Of a DNA stretch of 64,000 nucleotides, positions 43,472-52,515 are shown piece by piece. The position numbers and the translations under genes are program-made. Position 1 is the stretch's first letter. Each line of letters starts with the position of its first letter. Under the pieces are notes generated by a model, which worked only from the letters and a program-made list of their open reading frames with translations, did no database searches and had not been told where the DNA came from. Source of the stretch: Flavobacteriaceae bacterium MAR_2009_75 (GTDB taxonomy: Bacteria; Bacteroidota; Bacteroidia; Flavobacteriales; Flavobacteriaceae); the NCBI GenBank assembly GCA_002813285.1, contig PHTZ01000001.1:1108501-1172500 (forward strand), written 5' to 3'.

Positions 43472-44938
43472 ATGGGAAAGATTACAGGATTTTTGGAATT
43501 CGATAGAAAAATAGAAGCCTACGCTCCCGTTGAGGAACGTATCAAACATTATAAAGAGTTTACACAACCCCTTGAGGAAAAAGAGCTGAAAAACCAGGGC
43601 GCGCGATGTATGGATTGCGGTATCCCTTTTTGCCACAGTGGTTGCCCCTTGGGTAACCTTATACCTGATTTTAACGATGCGGTCTATAAAGCCAAATGGG
43701 ACAAAGCTTCTGAGATACTGCACTCAACGAACAACTTTCCGGAATTTACCGGTAGGTTATGCCCCGCACCTTGCGAAGAAGCTTGTGTACTAGGCATCAA
43801 TGAAGACCCGGTTACCATAGAAAATATAGAAAAGAATATTGCGGAAACCGCTTTTGAAAAGGGTTGGATAGTAGCTCGCCCACCAGAAACCCGAACGGGA
43901 AAAAAGGTGGCCGTAGTAGGCTCGGGGCCTTCTGGCCTTGCCGCAGCGCAGCAGTTGAACAGAGCAGGGCATACCGTGACCGTGTTCGAACGTGATGAAA
44001 AGCCAGGTGGATTACTTCGATACGGCATTCCTGATTTTAAAATGGAAAAGAGCATTATCGACCGAAGGCTAAAGGTTTTAGAAGACGAGGGCATTGAGTT
44101 TAAATGTGGTGTTCATGTCGGAAAGGATATTAAAGGCGAGGACCTAAAAAATGATTTTGATGCTATCGTTCTTTGCGGAGGCGCTACCGTTAGAAGAAGC
44201 CTACCTATTGAAGGTGCCGACCTAAAAGGTGTTGTTCAGGCCATGGATTTTTTACCACAGAACAACCGTAGGGTAGATGGCGTAAAAGATTTTGAAAACG
44301 AAATTATGGCTACCGGTAAAGATGTAGTTGTTATCGGTGGAGGCGATACCGGTTCCGATTGTATCGGCACATCTATTAGACATGGCGCTACATCAGTGTC
44401 AAATTTTGAGATTATGCCTATGGCTACAGCTGACCGCCCAAAAGGTCAGCCATGGCCGTTTTGGCCCATGAGGCTAAGAACTAGTTCGTCACACAAAGAA
44501 GGTGCCGAGCGCTTTTTTAGTATCTCGACCAAGAGGTTCGTGGGTGATGAAGATGGTAACTTAACAGGGTTGATAACCTCAGAGGTAGAATGGGTTAGAG
44601 AACCGGGTAAAGCCATGGTTTTAAAAGAGGTCGAAGGAACCGAAAAAGAATGGAAATGTGAATTGGCACTTCTAGCTTTAGGTTTTACCGGATCTGAGAT
44701 GACCATTGCAGAACAGTTAGGTTTAGAAGCCGACGCCAGAAGTAATATCAAGGCCACCGAGAGCGATTATAGGACAAATGTTCCTGGAGTATTTGCAGCC
44801 GGTGATCAGCGTAGAGGTCAATCACTTATTGTATGGGCAATTTCTGAAGGTCGCCAAGCGGCTTATCACGTAGATACTTATTTGATGGGAGAATCTGAAC
44901 TACCTCTCAAAGGTGAAGGAGATTTGCCAAGGGTTTAG
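43472..44938 (+). CDS. gltD: glutamate synthase small subunit
   Basis: The 488-aa flavoprotein supplies electrons from NAD(P)H to GltB. The N-terminal 4Fe-4S region has CMDCGIPFCHSGCPLGN and LCPAPCEEACVLG. The FAD-binding loop is VAVVGSGPSGLAAAQQL, and the NAD(P) loop is VVVIGGGDTGSDCIGT. The C-terminal VPGVFAAGDQRRGQSLIVWAI binds FAD. It is co-transcribed with gltB and ended by a strong hairpin. Confidence 0.96.
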   Translation: MGKITGFLEFDRKIEAYAPVEERIKHYKEFTQPLEEKELKNQGARCMDCGIPFCHSGCPLGNLIPDFNDAVYKAKWDKASEILHSTNNFPEFTGRLCPAPCEEACVLGINEDPVTIENIEKNIAETAFEKGWIVARPPETRTGKKVAVVGSGPSGLAAAQQLNRAGHTVTVFERDEKPGGLLRYGIPDFKMEKSIIDRRLKVLEDEGIEFKCGVHVGKDIKGEDLKNDFDAIVLCGGATVRRSLPIEGADLKGVVQAMDFLPQNNRRVDGVKDFENEIMATGKDVVVIGGGDTGSDCIGTSIRHGATSVSNFEIMPMATADRPKGQPWPFWPMRLRTSSSHKEGAERFFSISTKRFVGDEDGNLTGLITSEVEWVREPGKAMVLKEVEGTEKEWKCELALLALGFTGSEMTIAEQLGLEADARSNIKATESDYRTNVPGVFAAGDQRRGQSLIVWAISEGRQAAYHVDTYLMGESELPLKGEGDLPRV

Positions 44939-44966
44939 TCGTTTAAAGGTTTTACCTAAGATTCAG

Positions 44967-45004
44967 ACATCCAACCCGTGAAATAGGGTTGGATGTTTTT
45001 TTTT
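44967..45004 (+). terminator. Rho-independent terminator after gltD
   Basis: A perfect 11-bp stem ACATCCAACCC / GGGTTGGATGT (44967-44977 and 44986-44996) with an 8-nt loop is followed by eight T. Confidence 0.93.
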
Positions 45005-45046
45005 GCATTTTATGGATTATAATAATTCTCTTTCCCCAGCTTTTTT

Positions 45047-45889
45047 ATGATACTACGAAAAGTTTTGGTCTATATGACCTTGGGCGCTCTTGCCTTTACA
45101 TTAATGAACACCATGGTGAAGCAATTGATAGGTTACAATGTTTATCAAATTGTTTTCTTTAGAGGCTTAGGTTCCTTTATCATTACAATGATTCTTATCT
45201 ATCGCCTAAAACTTAAAATTTTTGGCAATGAAAAAAAGTTGCTGATCATAAGAGCGATTACGGGCACCTCATCTATGACCTTATTTTTCGCATCGATGAA
45301 ATATCTCTCAGCGGCTACGGCAGTTTCATTAAGGTACCTCGCCCCTATTTTTTCGGCAATTTTTGCCATTTATTTTCTAAAGGAGAAAATCAGGCTTCCG
45401 CAGTGGTTGTTCTTTCTAATTTCCTTTACCGGAGTTTTAATACTCAAAGGATTCGACACCAATGTAAGCAACATTGGTTTGGCCCTAATTATGGGAGCTG
45501 CTGTTTTGAGTGGACTCGTTTACATTTCGATAAGTAAAATCGGGCAAAAGGACCATCCGTTGATAATTATCAATTATTTCATGTTCACGGCAACAGCTTT
45601 TGGCGGACTCATGGCGATACCCTATTGGCAAACACCTGAAGGAATGGATTGGACCTTACTTCTAATCTTGGGCATTTTCGGTTTCGTTGGACAATTTTTC
45701 ATGACCAAGGCATTTCAGATTGCGGCCAATAATCTGGTTGCACCTTTGAAATATCTTGAAGTATTATTTACAGGAATTATAGGTTTTCTCTGGCTAGGCG
45801 AAATTTATACGGCATGGAGTTTTCTGGGCATGCTATTAATTGTCACTGGTTTGGTATCTAACGTAATCTACAAGTCAAGAAAATCGTGA
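45047..45889 (+). CDS. EamA-family (DMT superfamily) transporter
   Basis: This 280-aa inner-membrane protein has ten hydrophobic helices in two homologous halves, the hallmark of EamA exporters. The first repeat contains VYQIVFFRGLGSFIITMILIYRL and YLSAATAVSLRYLAPIFSAIFA; the second has GQFFMTKAFQIAANNLVAPLKYLEVLFTG. The substrate cannot be told; the family exports amino acids, nucleosides and other metabolites. It is a single gene between gltD and the convergent sulfatase gene. Confidence 0.88.
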   Translation: MILRKVLVYMTLGALAFTLMNTMVKQLIGYNVYQIVFFRGLGSFIITMILIYRLKLKIFGNEKKLLIIRAITGTSSMTLFFASMKYLSAATAVSLRYLAPIFSAIFAIYFLKEKIRLPQWLFFLISFTGVLILKGFDTNVSNIGLALIMGAAVLSGLVYISISKIGQKDHPLIIINYFMFTATAFGGLMAIPYWQTPEGMDWTLLLILGIFGFVGQFFMTKAFQIAANNLVAPLKYLEVLFTGIIGFLWLGEIYTAWSFLGMLLIVTGLVSNVIYKSRKS

Positions 45890-45946
45890 AATTTTAATTG
45901 ATTTGAGCACAAAAGAATTTGAACATAGCTCAATTGTTGTTTACAA

Positions 45947-47479
45947 TTATAGTTGAATTTGAGCTAGGGATAAAGGGTCGTCATATTTTTTCTGAAGCTT
46001 TAACAAATCTGCAAAAAGTGATTCTACTTTTTTAGCATACTCGGGCTTATCGGCCAGATTATTCATTTCATTGGGGTCATTTTCCATATCAAATAAAAGA
46101 ACCTTCCCAATCTTCGGATAGATCAAGAGCTTGAATCCGTCTTTTCGAATCATACGCTGTAGGTTCATATACGCCCCATAAACCCCATCTTCATAATGGC
46201 TTTCCGTTTTTTGACCTTCTACAATATCCAAAAAGCTGTTAAACTGTACATAATCGGGCTTGTCAACATTTGCCAATTCTAAAGTAGTTGCCATAATATC
46301 TTGTAAGTAAACATCTTGATTTAGAACTTTACCTTCTGGTATTCTCGGACCAACCACCATCATTGGAATTCGTATACTATGATCGAACATGCTTTGTTTG
46401 CCAATAAGGCCATGATGCCCCACCGAAAGTCCGTGATCGGCCCCAAAAAATATATAGGTGTTATCCATCTTACCGCTAGCCTCCAGAGCATCTAAAATTT
46501 TGCCGATTTGCTCATCCATATGACTTAGAAGAGCATAATACTCTTGACGGTGAACTTTTACGGCATATTCCGTTCGAGGAAAAGGCGCCAAAGCTTCATC
46601 TCTTAGCCCTGGCGGATTGCCCATATCATCTTTAAAGGGGTATTCAGGCAAGAAATTTTCAGGCACTTTTATATCTTCTAAAGGATACATGTCTAAAAAT
46701 CGTTGCGGAGCCTGTCTTGGATCATGTGTGGCATTAAAGGCCAAATACATAAAGAAAGGGGTTTCCTTTTGTTTCGCCATTTCTAAAAAATCAAGGGCAT
46801 CGTTACGCACTACTTCGCTCCAGTGGGTGCCACCTTCCCAAAAACCACCTTGCAATGTATCGGTAGGCGACCACTCCATATCATCCGGACCCGTGGGGCG
46901 ACCATAACCAACGGGCATATAATCGTTCCAATCTTTCATATCGCCCGATTCTTTTTTCCATTTTTTAATTGCGGCACCGAGCTCTCCCCCTTTATCGCCG
47001 GGCATACCGGGGCGAATATGTCTTGCGTCATTAAATATTTCGTAGGCGGGCGCACGAACATGCCATTTTCCCGTCATATAGGTGTCATAACCCTGTTTCT
47101 CTAATAATCTGCCCCAGGTTTGGTCAAGGGCCGTCGTATCGCCTTTTGCCCATTTCTCGCTTTTCTCTTGGGCATTCCAAATGTATTGTCCAGAAATTAT
47201 CATGGCGCGGCTAGCCACACAGATAGCCCCATTCCAGCCTCCCATATTATAGGCATGTGTAAAAGAAGTGCCCTTCTTCACCAAACGATCTAGGTTTGGC
47301 GTATGCACCTCATCAAAACCAAGTGCACTGATACTCTCAAAAGTTTGATCATCGGAAAAAAGAAATACGAAGTTGGGACTGTCTGGTGCCGTTTCTGAGT
47401 TACTACTGGCTTTCGGCTTAGTTTGACAAGAAACCACAAAGATTACCAATAGAATAGAAAGTAGAGATATAGACTTCAT
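45947..47479 (-). CDS. sulfatase lipoprotein with a CxAxR active-site motif
   Basis: This 510-aa type I sulfatase would remove sulfate from a sulfated glycan or small molecule. A lipobox ends at Cys18 (FVVSCQT). Metal-binding FLFSDDQTF is followed by the modification site with Cys87 in NGAICVASRAMIISG, which must become formylglycine. The motif is CVASR rather than the more common CxPxR. Further ligands are in YMTGKWHV, FNATHDPRQAP, FFGADHGLS and GKQSMFDHSIRIPMMV. I start at the ATG at 47479 (MKSISLL); two codons upstream there is another ATG. It lies 53 bp after the second sulfatase gene on the same strand. Confidence 0.88.
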   Translation of the reverse strand: MKSISLLSILLVIFVVSCQTKPKASSNSETAPDSPNFVFLFSDDQTFESISALGFDEVHTPNLDRLVKKGTSFTHAYNMGGWNGAICVASRAMIISGQYIWNAQEKSEKWAKGDTTALDQTWGRLLEKQGYDTYMTGKWHVRAPAYEIFNDARHIRPGMPGDKGGELGAAIKKWKKESGDMKDWNDYMPVGYGRPTGPDDMEWSPTDTLQGGFWEGGTHWSEVVRNDALDFLEMAKQKETPFFMYLAFNATHDPRQAPQRFLDMYPLEDIKVPENFLPEYPFKDDMGNPPGLRDEALAPFPRTEYAVKVHRQEYYALLSHMDEQIGKILDALEASGKMDNTYIFFGADHGLSVGHHGLIGKQSMFDHSIRIPMMVVGPRIPEGKVLNQDVYLQDIMATTLELANVDKPDYVQFNSFLDIVEGQKTESHYEDGVYGAYMNLQRMIRKDGFKLLIYPKIGKVLLFDMENDPNEMNNLADKPEYAKKVESLFADLLKLQKKYDDPLSLAQIQL

Positions 47480-47532
47480 AAACAAGTTTTCAAAAAATAA
47501 AGTAAGATTGCCCAGATAAAAAATACCGATAC

Positions 47533-49128
47533 CTAGTCTTCAGTCGCTTTACTTCCCCACCAATCTTCATTAGGTTTAAAATCGGCGGATAAAAACTTTT
47601 TTCTCTGGGTTTCTAATGCCGGCCATTTTTCTTCCACATTATGTTGATATCGTCGGGCCGAAGCATTGGCATCATACGTCTCATCAGTACTGGGAAATTT
47701 GGCCCCGACCTCATTGAGCCATTTCATCAACTTTTCGCTCAACTGACCGGCAATTAGGCGATTTGTTTTAATTACGTTAGTTTCCTCCCCCATATCTGCA
47801 GACAAATCATAAAGTTCTTCACTACCATCTTCCCAATAGTGAATGAGCTTCCAATTACCTTCCCTAATTATAGACGATGGATTGCCCCCTTGATTACCAT
47901 AATGTGGATAATGCCAGTATAATGGGCGTACCACGTTCATCTGTTCTCCTTCAAGAATTGGCTTTAAACTAACCCCATCTACATGCTGTTCGGGTATGGC
48001 TGCAATTTCAGCCAAGTCTAATAAAGTCGGATAAAAATCTGTTCCCGTTACAGGAAATTCACTTTCAATATTGCTGTTTTTCATCCATGGAACTTTAATA
48101 AAATAAGGTTCACGAATGCCACCTTCCCATTGATAGCCTTTTCCCCCTCGAAGGGGCAGGTTCGAAGTTGAAAATGCATCTCCAGAAGCCACTCCCCCAT
48201 TATCGGAGGTAAAGACAATTATGGTATTTTCTTCCAATCCAGATTTTCTAAGAGCATCAAGTACGAGACCTACGGCGTCATCCATACTTTCGACAAGGCC
48301 CGCATAAATCGGGTTGTCCTGAACCTGTCGAATAGGCAATACCCGTTCCATTTTATAGCCTTCTTTCGCTATACCCTGACGTTCAGCCTTATTTCGGTAC
48401 TTCTTCCATTTTTCTTGAGTGGTCTGTATGGGCCCATGTACGGCATAAAAAGATAGGAAGGCGAAAAAAATACTGTCTTTATGTTGCTGAATGAAACTTG
48501 CCGTCTCTGCTGCCAATCGCATGGTCAGGTTTTCGCCGTCTTTCCTGTTTTCCAATTTTGGATTGTTCCAAGGGGAAAAATAGCCGCCCATCGGGCTTCC
48601 TTTATCCCAACCCCCTTTATTGATATCAAAACCATGGTCTTCAGGATAAGAGCCTTTACCGCCTAAATGCCACTTTCCTGAAAAAAACGTTTTATACCCA
48701 TGTTTTTTAAAGGCCTCCGCAATAGAGACGTCCTCTTTAGGCAAACCGCGTACATATTCTGCCGGAAGCAGTTGATCATGCCTCCCATGTTCTCTCCATG
48801 CGGCACCCGTTTTGGCACCGATCCAGTCGGTAATACCATGTCTAGCAGTAAACTTACCTGTCATGATACTTGCACGCGAAGGGCTACACACCCTACTCGC
48901 GGCATAACCTTGGGAGAAAATCGTTCCCTCTACACCAATGCGGTCAATATTCGGGGTTTCGTAATAAGTGCTACCGGTAATACTCAGGTCATGAAGCCCT
49001 AGATCATCGGCAAGAATGAAGACGATATTTGGTTTTTTCCGTGGGTCTGAATCTTGATTTTGTTTCTCATGGCAACTAACGAGCAGCACTAAAACCAGTA
49101 ATAGGAATATCGTTTTATGCTCTCTCAT
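47533..49128 (-). CDS. sulfatase lipoprotein (CSPSR type)
   Basis: This ~531-aa type I sulfatase has a lipobox at Cys19 (LLVSCHE), the metal-binding FILADDLGLHDLSITGS, and the classical formylglycine site with Cys81 in ASRVCSPSRASIMTGK. Other active-site parts are TFFSGKWHLGGKGSYPEDHGF, SFYAVHGPIQ, VFTSDNGGVASGD and GKGYQWEGGIREPYFI. The ATG at 49128 (MREHKTIF) gives the cleaner signal peptide; 49143 is an alternative. It heads the sulfatase pair and lies just after the ThuA-like gene on the same strand. Confidence 0.9.
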   Translation of the reverse strand: MREHKTIFLLLVLVLLVSCHEKQNQDSDPRKKPNIVFILADDLGLHDLSITGSTYYETPNIDRIGVEGTIFSQGYAASRVCSPSRASIMTGKFTARHGITDWIGAKTGAAWREHGRHDQLLPAEYVRGLPKEDVSIAEAFKKHGYKTFFSGKWHLGGKGSYPEDHGFDINKGGWDKGSPMGGYFSPWNNPKLENRKDGENLTMRLAAETASFIQQHKDSIFFAFLSFYAVHGPIQTTQEKWKKYRNKAERQGIAKEGYKMERVLPIRQVQDNPIYAGLVESMDDAVGLVLDALRKSGLEENTIIVFTSDNGGVASGDAFSTSNLPLRGGKGYQWEGGIREPYFIKVPWMKNSNIESEFPVTGTDFYPTLLDLAEIAAIPEQHVDGVSLKPILEGEQMNVVRPLYWHYPHYGNQGGNPSSIIREGNWKLIHYWEDGSEELYDLSADMGEETNVIKTNRLIAGQLSEKLMKWLNEVGAKFPSTDETYDANASARRYQHNVEEKWPALETQRKKFLSADFKPNEDWWGSKATED

Positions 49129-49155
49129 CTTAGCCAAACTCAAGTAATATTTAGA

Positions 49156-50274
49156 TTATTGAAAACTCTCTACGGTCAATTGCTTTTCAGGCCAGTATTC
49201 ATCTTTTCTAAACTCAAATTTAGTCGGGTCGTAGTCACCAACAAGTGCTACGTTCGCTTTTTCTGGCACCTTCATATCCATAGCCCAAAAAACGCCGTTG
49301 ACCAACAATCGTCTAGTACCTTCTACCAACATATCATTTGCGGCGCCGACGGTCGTAGTAAATGCCTTTCCTTTGCTACCGTTAGGCAATTGGTAACTTT
49401 TGACCCAAGCTACAGGCATCATAGGGTCGTTCAATTTTAAGCCATCTTTATTCGTAGTCGCTGGCTCATCATCCGTCGGCTTCATTCCGAAGAAAACATC
49501 TTCTTCATCATATTCGCCCTTCCTGTTCATTACTTTACCTAAAATTACTGGTTGTGAATCTCCCACCAACGGCAGTCTTACACCATACACATCGCTTGCT
49601 CCCCAAACATCACCATCTTCGATACCGTTCAAAATGCCCGTTTCTTTAGCCGCATCGACCACAATACCTTGGGTACTCTGGTGTTTATGATGCCCGTGAT
49701 GGTTGATCCATTTTTCACCTAAGACCAAACGACCAAAACCGCCTTCCCATTCTTTCAAATCACCTTCATAATAGTTACCGTAGTGCGAAAAGCTAGAGGT
49801 AGAATCTTTAGCGAAATTGAACGCATGTGTTGCCGTTCGAATACCCATGACCGGCTTGCCTGATTTCAGATAGTCATCAATATATTTCATCTGTTCATCT
49901 GGAAGCGCTCTGAAACGCGTGAAGATGATCATCATATCAGCAGAATCTAAAGCTTCAAGCCCCGGAATATTCTTGCCATAATTAGCATTAATGATACCGG
50001 GCTTAGATTCTTCTTGAGCGAAAAGCACGGTACAGTTAAAGCCGTGATGCTCTGATAATATTTTGGCCAATTGAGGCAAAGCTTCTTCTGAACGATACTC
50101 TTCATCGCCAGAAATTAAAACAATATTCTTTGAATTTTCACCCCCTTTGAAGGTGAGCCATTGTTTTGGTGCATCTGTTGTTTCAACAACTGCTACTTCT
50201 TCTTTCTCTGATTTCTTTTCTTCTTTGCAAGCAATGAACAAAAAGCAAATTAGAAGCGGTATTAAATTTTTCAT
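49156..50274 (-). CDS. ThuA-like domain lipoprotein
   Basis: This 372-aa protein has a lipobox at Cys16 (LFIACKE) and a ThuA-like fold, a class I glutamine-amidotransferase relative: NIVLISGDEEYRSEEALPQLAKIL, ADMMIIFTRFRALPDEQMKYIDDYLKSGKPVMGIRTATHAF in two parts, and GNYYEGDLKEWEGGFGRLVLGEKWINHHGHHKH. ThuA proteins occur in sugar-utilisation loci, including 3-keto-sugar pathways. The exact reaction is unsettled. It starts 16 bp after the epimerase-like gene, so the run epimerase-ThuA-sulfatase-sulfatase is one likely operon. Confidence 0.85.
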   Translation of the reverse strand: MKNLIPLLICFLFIACKEEKKSEKEEVAVVETTDAPKQWLTFKGGENSKNIVLISGDEEYRSEEALPQLAKILSEHHGFNCTVLFAQEESKPGIINANYGKNIPGLEALDSADMMIIFTRFRALPDEQMKYIDDYLKSGKPVMGIRTATHAFNFAKDSTSSFSHYGNYYEGDLKEWEGGFGRLVLGEKWINHHGHHKHQSTQGIVVDAAKETGILNGIEDGDVWGASDVYGVRLPLVGDSQPVILGKVMNRKGEYDEEDVFFGMKPTDDEPATTNKDGLKLNDPMMPVAWVKSYQLPNGSKGKAFTTTVGAANDMLVEGTRRLLVNGVFWAMDMKVPEKANVALVGDYDPTKFEFRKDEYWPEKQLTVESFQ

Positions 50275-50290
50275 TTGAATAATTTCTGGT

Positions 50291-51136
50291 TTAATAATCG
50301 GCTTTCATTCCTTCTTTTATGAATTCGATGCCTTTTGTATATATTTCTTTTGATGGAGAGTAATCGCGCCAAACGTTTATAGCATTGGCAAATTCAGGTA
50401 TTATGGTACTGAACGCTTCAATGGTCAACCATCCATCATAATTGATATCCCGAAGTCCCTTAAAAGCAGATTCCCAATTTACCTGACCGCTACCCGGTGT
50501 ACCACGATCATTTTCACTAATATGTACATGTTTTAAATAGGGAGCTATAGTCTTTATGGCGCTTTCTTGACTCTTCTCCTCAATATTACTATGATGCGTG
50601 TCGTACATCGCACCTAGATTGGGGTGATCGACCAACTCGACCATACCTTTAATATCTGCCATGGTATTATAGAGGTAGCACTCGAACCTATTTACGGCCT
50701 CGGGAGCCAAAATAATATTCGATTTCTGGGCATATTCCGCGGCCTTTCTTAACATCTCGGCACTTCTAGAGCGTTCATCGGCAGTAGGCGGTTGACGTGT
50801 AAAAAATGCAAAAGTAGAATGAAAGGGGCCACAAATTACCTCAACATTAGAAGCCGCACTTACATCGATAGACCATTTTAACCTCTCTAAACCGGCCTCT
50901 CTTATTTTCTTGTCAGGACTAGAAATATTTTCTTCGGGAGATAAGGAAGCTACCCCGGTTACTCCCATTCCGATATTAGAAAAATGGTTACCAAGCTTTG
51001 TATAATGCTTCACATCGCCTTCGCCAAGAAATAATTCTATGCCATCGTAACCGGTTTCTTTTAACGTATCTATAATATCAAAATGCTGCTCTGTCACATG
51101 GTTTGTCCAGAGCAACATATTCATTCCTATTTTCAT
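50291..51136 (-). CDS. sugar 3-epimerase-like TIM barrel (D-tagatose/D-psicose 3-epimerase family)
   Basis: This 281-aa cytoplasmic protein has no signal peptide and looks like a ketose 3-epimerase. Active-site strands are all visible: ILAPEAVNRFECYLYNT with the catalytic Glu, HPNLGAMYDTHHSNIEEKS with the metal Asp, LKHVHISENDRGTPGSGQVNW with the metal His, and GWLTIEAF with the second catalytic Glu. These match the DTE/DPE pattern closely, so the protein should act on a keto-sugar or a related sugar derivative. It is the first gene of the leftward operon and is divergent neither from nor overlapping the AraC gene (180-bp gap). Confidence 0.85.
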   Translation of the reverse strand: MKIGMNMLLWTNHVTEQHFDIIDTLKETGYDGIELFLGEGDVKHYTKLGNHFSNIGMGVTGVASLSPEENISSPDKKIREAGLERLKWSIDVSAASNVEVICGPFHSTFAFFTRQPPTADERSRSAEMLRKAAEYAQKSNIILAPEAVNRFECYLYNTMADIKGMVELVDHPNLGAMYDTHHSNIEEKSQESAIKTIAPYLKHVHISENDRGTPGSGQVNWESAFKGLRDINYDGWLTIEAFSTIIPEFANAINVWRDYSPSKEIYTKGIEFIKEGMKADY

Positions 51137-51315
51137 AAATAAATTTTATTGAAAAATTCGGAACTCTATTTTAAAGAGCTTCCGAAGTCGATTATTTTCA
51201 CAAACTGAAAGTCGTTTTAACGCGAATTGTATGACCTCCAATTTTACAAATCTAAAACTTAAGTTGCTTTTAAAGTTCCTCTATTTTGTCAAAGTCCTCT
51301 ATTTTTTTTACTGAT

Positions 51316-52200
51316 CTAGTCGTCATTCGATTGAATATCAAAAAACTTTTGACGGTATTCATGTGGGCTCAGTTCGGTTATTGTCTTGAACTGTCGATTG
51401 AAATTCGACAAGGCATTAAAACCACATTCATAACTGATTTGAGAAATATTAAAATTGTCTTCCAATAACAATTTTCGGGCATGACCGATTCTGATTTCAT
51501 TTACAAATTGTGTAAAGGTCTTATTAGCCCTAGGTTTAAAATACCTGCAAAAGCTAGAGGTTGTCATATTAAGCATTTCTGCCACTTCATCAAGAGCTAT
51601 CTTGTTTTTAAAATTGCTCATAACGTAATCATATACCAAGCTCATTTTTTCAGAATCGCCCCCTTTGAAAGAATTAATATAGCTTGGGCTGGTCAACAAT
51701 GAAAACTCTTTACTATCAGCAAGTAAATCTAATATTTCAAGTAATTTAATAATTCTTTTAAAGCCCCTCTCATCTGCTATTTGCATTAACAGTTTACAAA
51801 CTTTCGAAGGTACATCGCCATAAAACTCTATACCCCTATGCGAATGCTCTATCAATTTATTGATAATAAAGAACTCTTCTCGTTCCAGTAGATTTCTGCT
51901 TATCAAATCATGGTCAAAATAAATTACTAGACCCCTAGTTTTCAAATTACTTTCAGGTTCAAAATAGGGGTCGTCACTGCGCCATAAATGTGGAAGATTA
52001 GGGCCTGTAAGTACTAAATCTCCTTCTTTAAAATTATGTACATGGTCACCGACAAAACGAGTTCCTTCTCCCTTGGCTATATATGAAATTTGAAATTCTG
52101 GATGAAAATGCCATATAGGGTTAAAGTGAGGCCCAATCAAGTCTTTAAAGATAAAAGTTTCTTTAGTAGTAAGTGTTTTTTCAATGCTTGGAGTACTCAT
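51316..52200 (-). CDS. AraC-family transcriptional regulator
   Basis: This 294-aa regulator has an N-terminal cupin-like sensing domain (FHPEFQISYIAKGEGTRFVGDHVHNFKEGDLVLTGPNLPHLW) and a C-terminal double HTH of the AraC type (VAEMLNMTTSSFCRYFKPRANKTFTQFVNEIRIGHARKLLLE and ISQISYECGFNALSNFNRQFK). The cupin suggests binding of a small sugar-like ligand. It lies between the leftward sugar operon and the rightward PVC/Sus genes, which makes it the likely local regulator of both. Confidence 0.9.
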   Translation of the reverse strand: MSTPSIEKTLTTKETFIFKDLIGPHFNPIWHFHPEFQISYIAKGEGTRFVGDHVHNFKEGDLVLTGPNLPHLWRSDDPYFEPESNLKTRGLVIYFDHDLISRNLLEREEFFIINKLIEHSHRGIEFYGDVPSKVCKLLMQIADERGFKRIIKLLEILDLLADSKEFSLLTSPSYINSFKGGDSEKMSLVYDYVMSNFKNKIALDEVAEMLNMTTSSFCRYFKPRANKTFTQFVNEIRIGHARKLLLEDNFNISQISYECGFNALSNFNRQFKTITELSPHEYRQKFFDIQSNDD

Positions 52201-52515
52201 AAATTTCGATATAAATTCAAATTCTGATAAATATATGACAAAAAAGTACCGACCTTTAGCAAAAAACAGGAAATATATGATAGAAATTCACCTTAATTTA
52301 GCATTATTAAATTAGGAATACGTGAATACAGGTCGAAAAAATTACGAATTATTCAAAAAGTTTAGATTAATTCATGGTTTGTAATCGATTCTTTATTTCA
52401 AATAGAGAAGGCAATATAAAAGCCGATTCAATTGATTAGAAATATTCAGAAAATAGCCTAATTTGAACAATACAGCAAACAATCAATTCTAACCCTATAC
52501 CACCTCTTTTAAATT
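52201..52515. promoter_or_regulatory. 315-bp divergent region between the AraC regulator and the PVC-type gene
   Basis: This AT-rich intergenic region must hold the promoters of both divergent genes and probably the AraC binding sites. I find no exact TAnnTTTG element on either strand and no clear repeat, so promoters here may depend on the activator. Confidence 0.4.
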
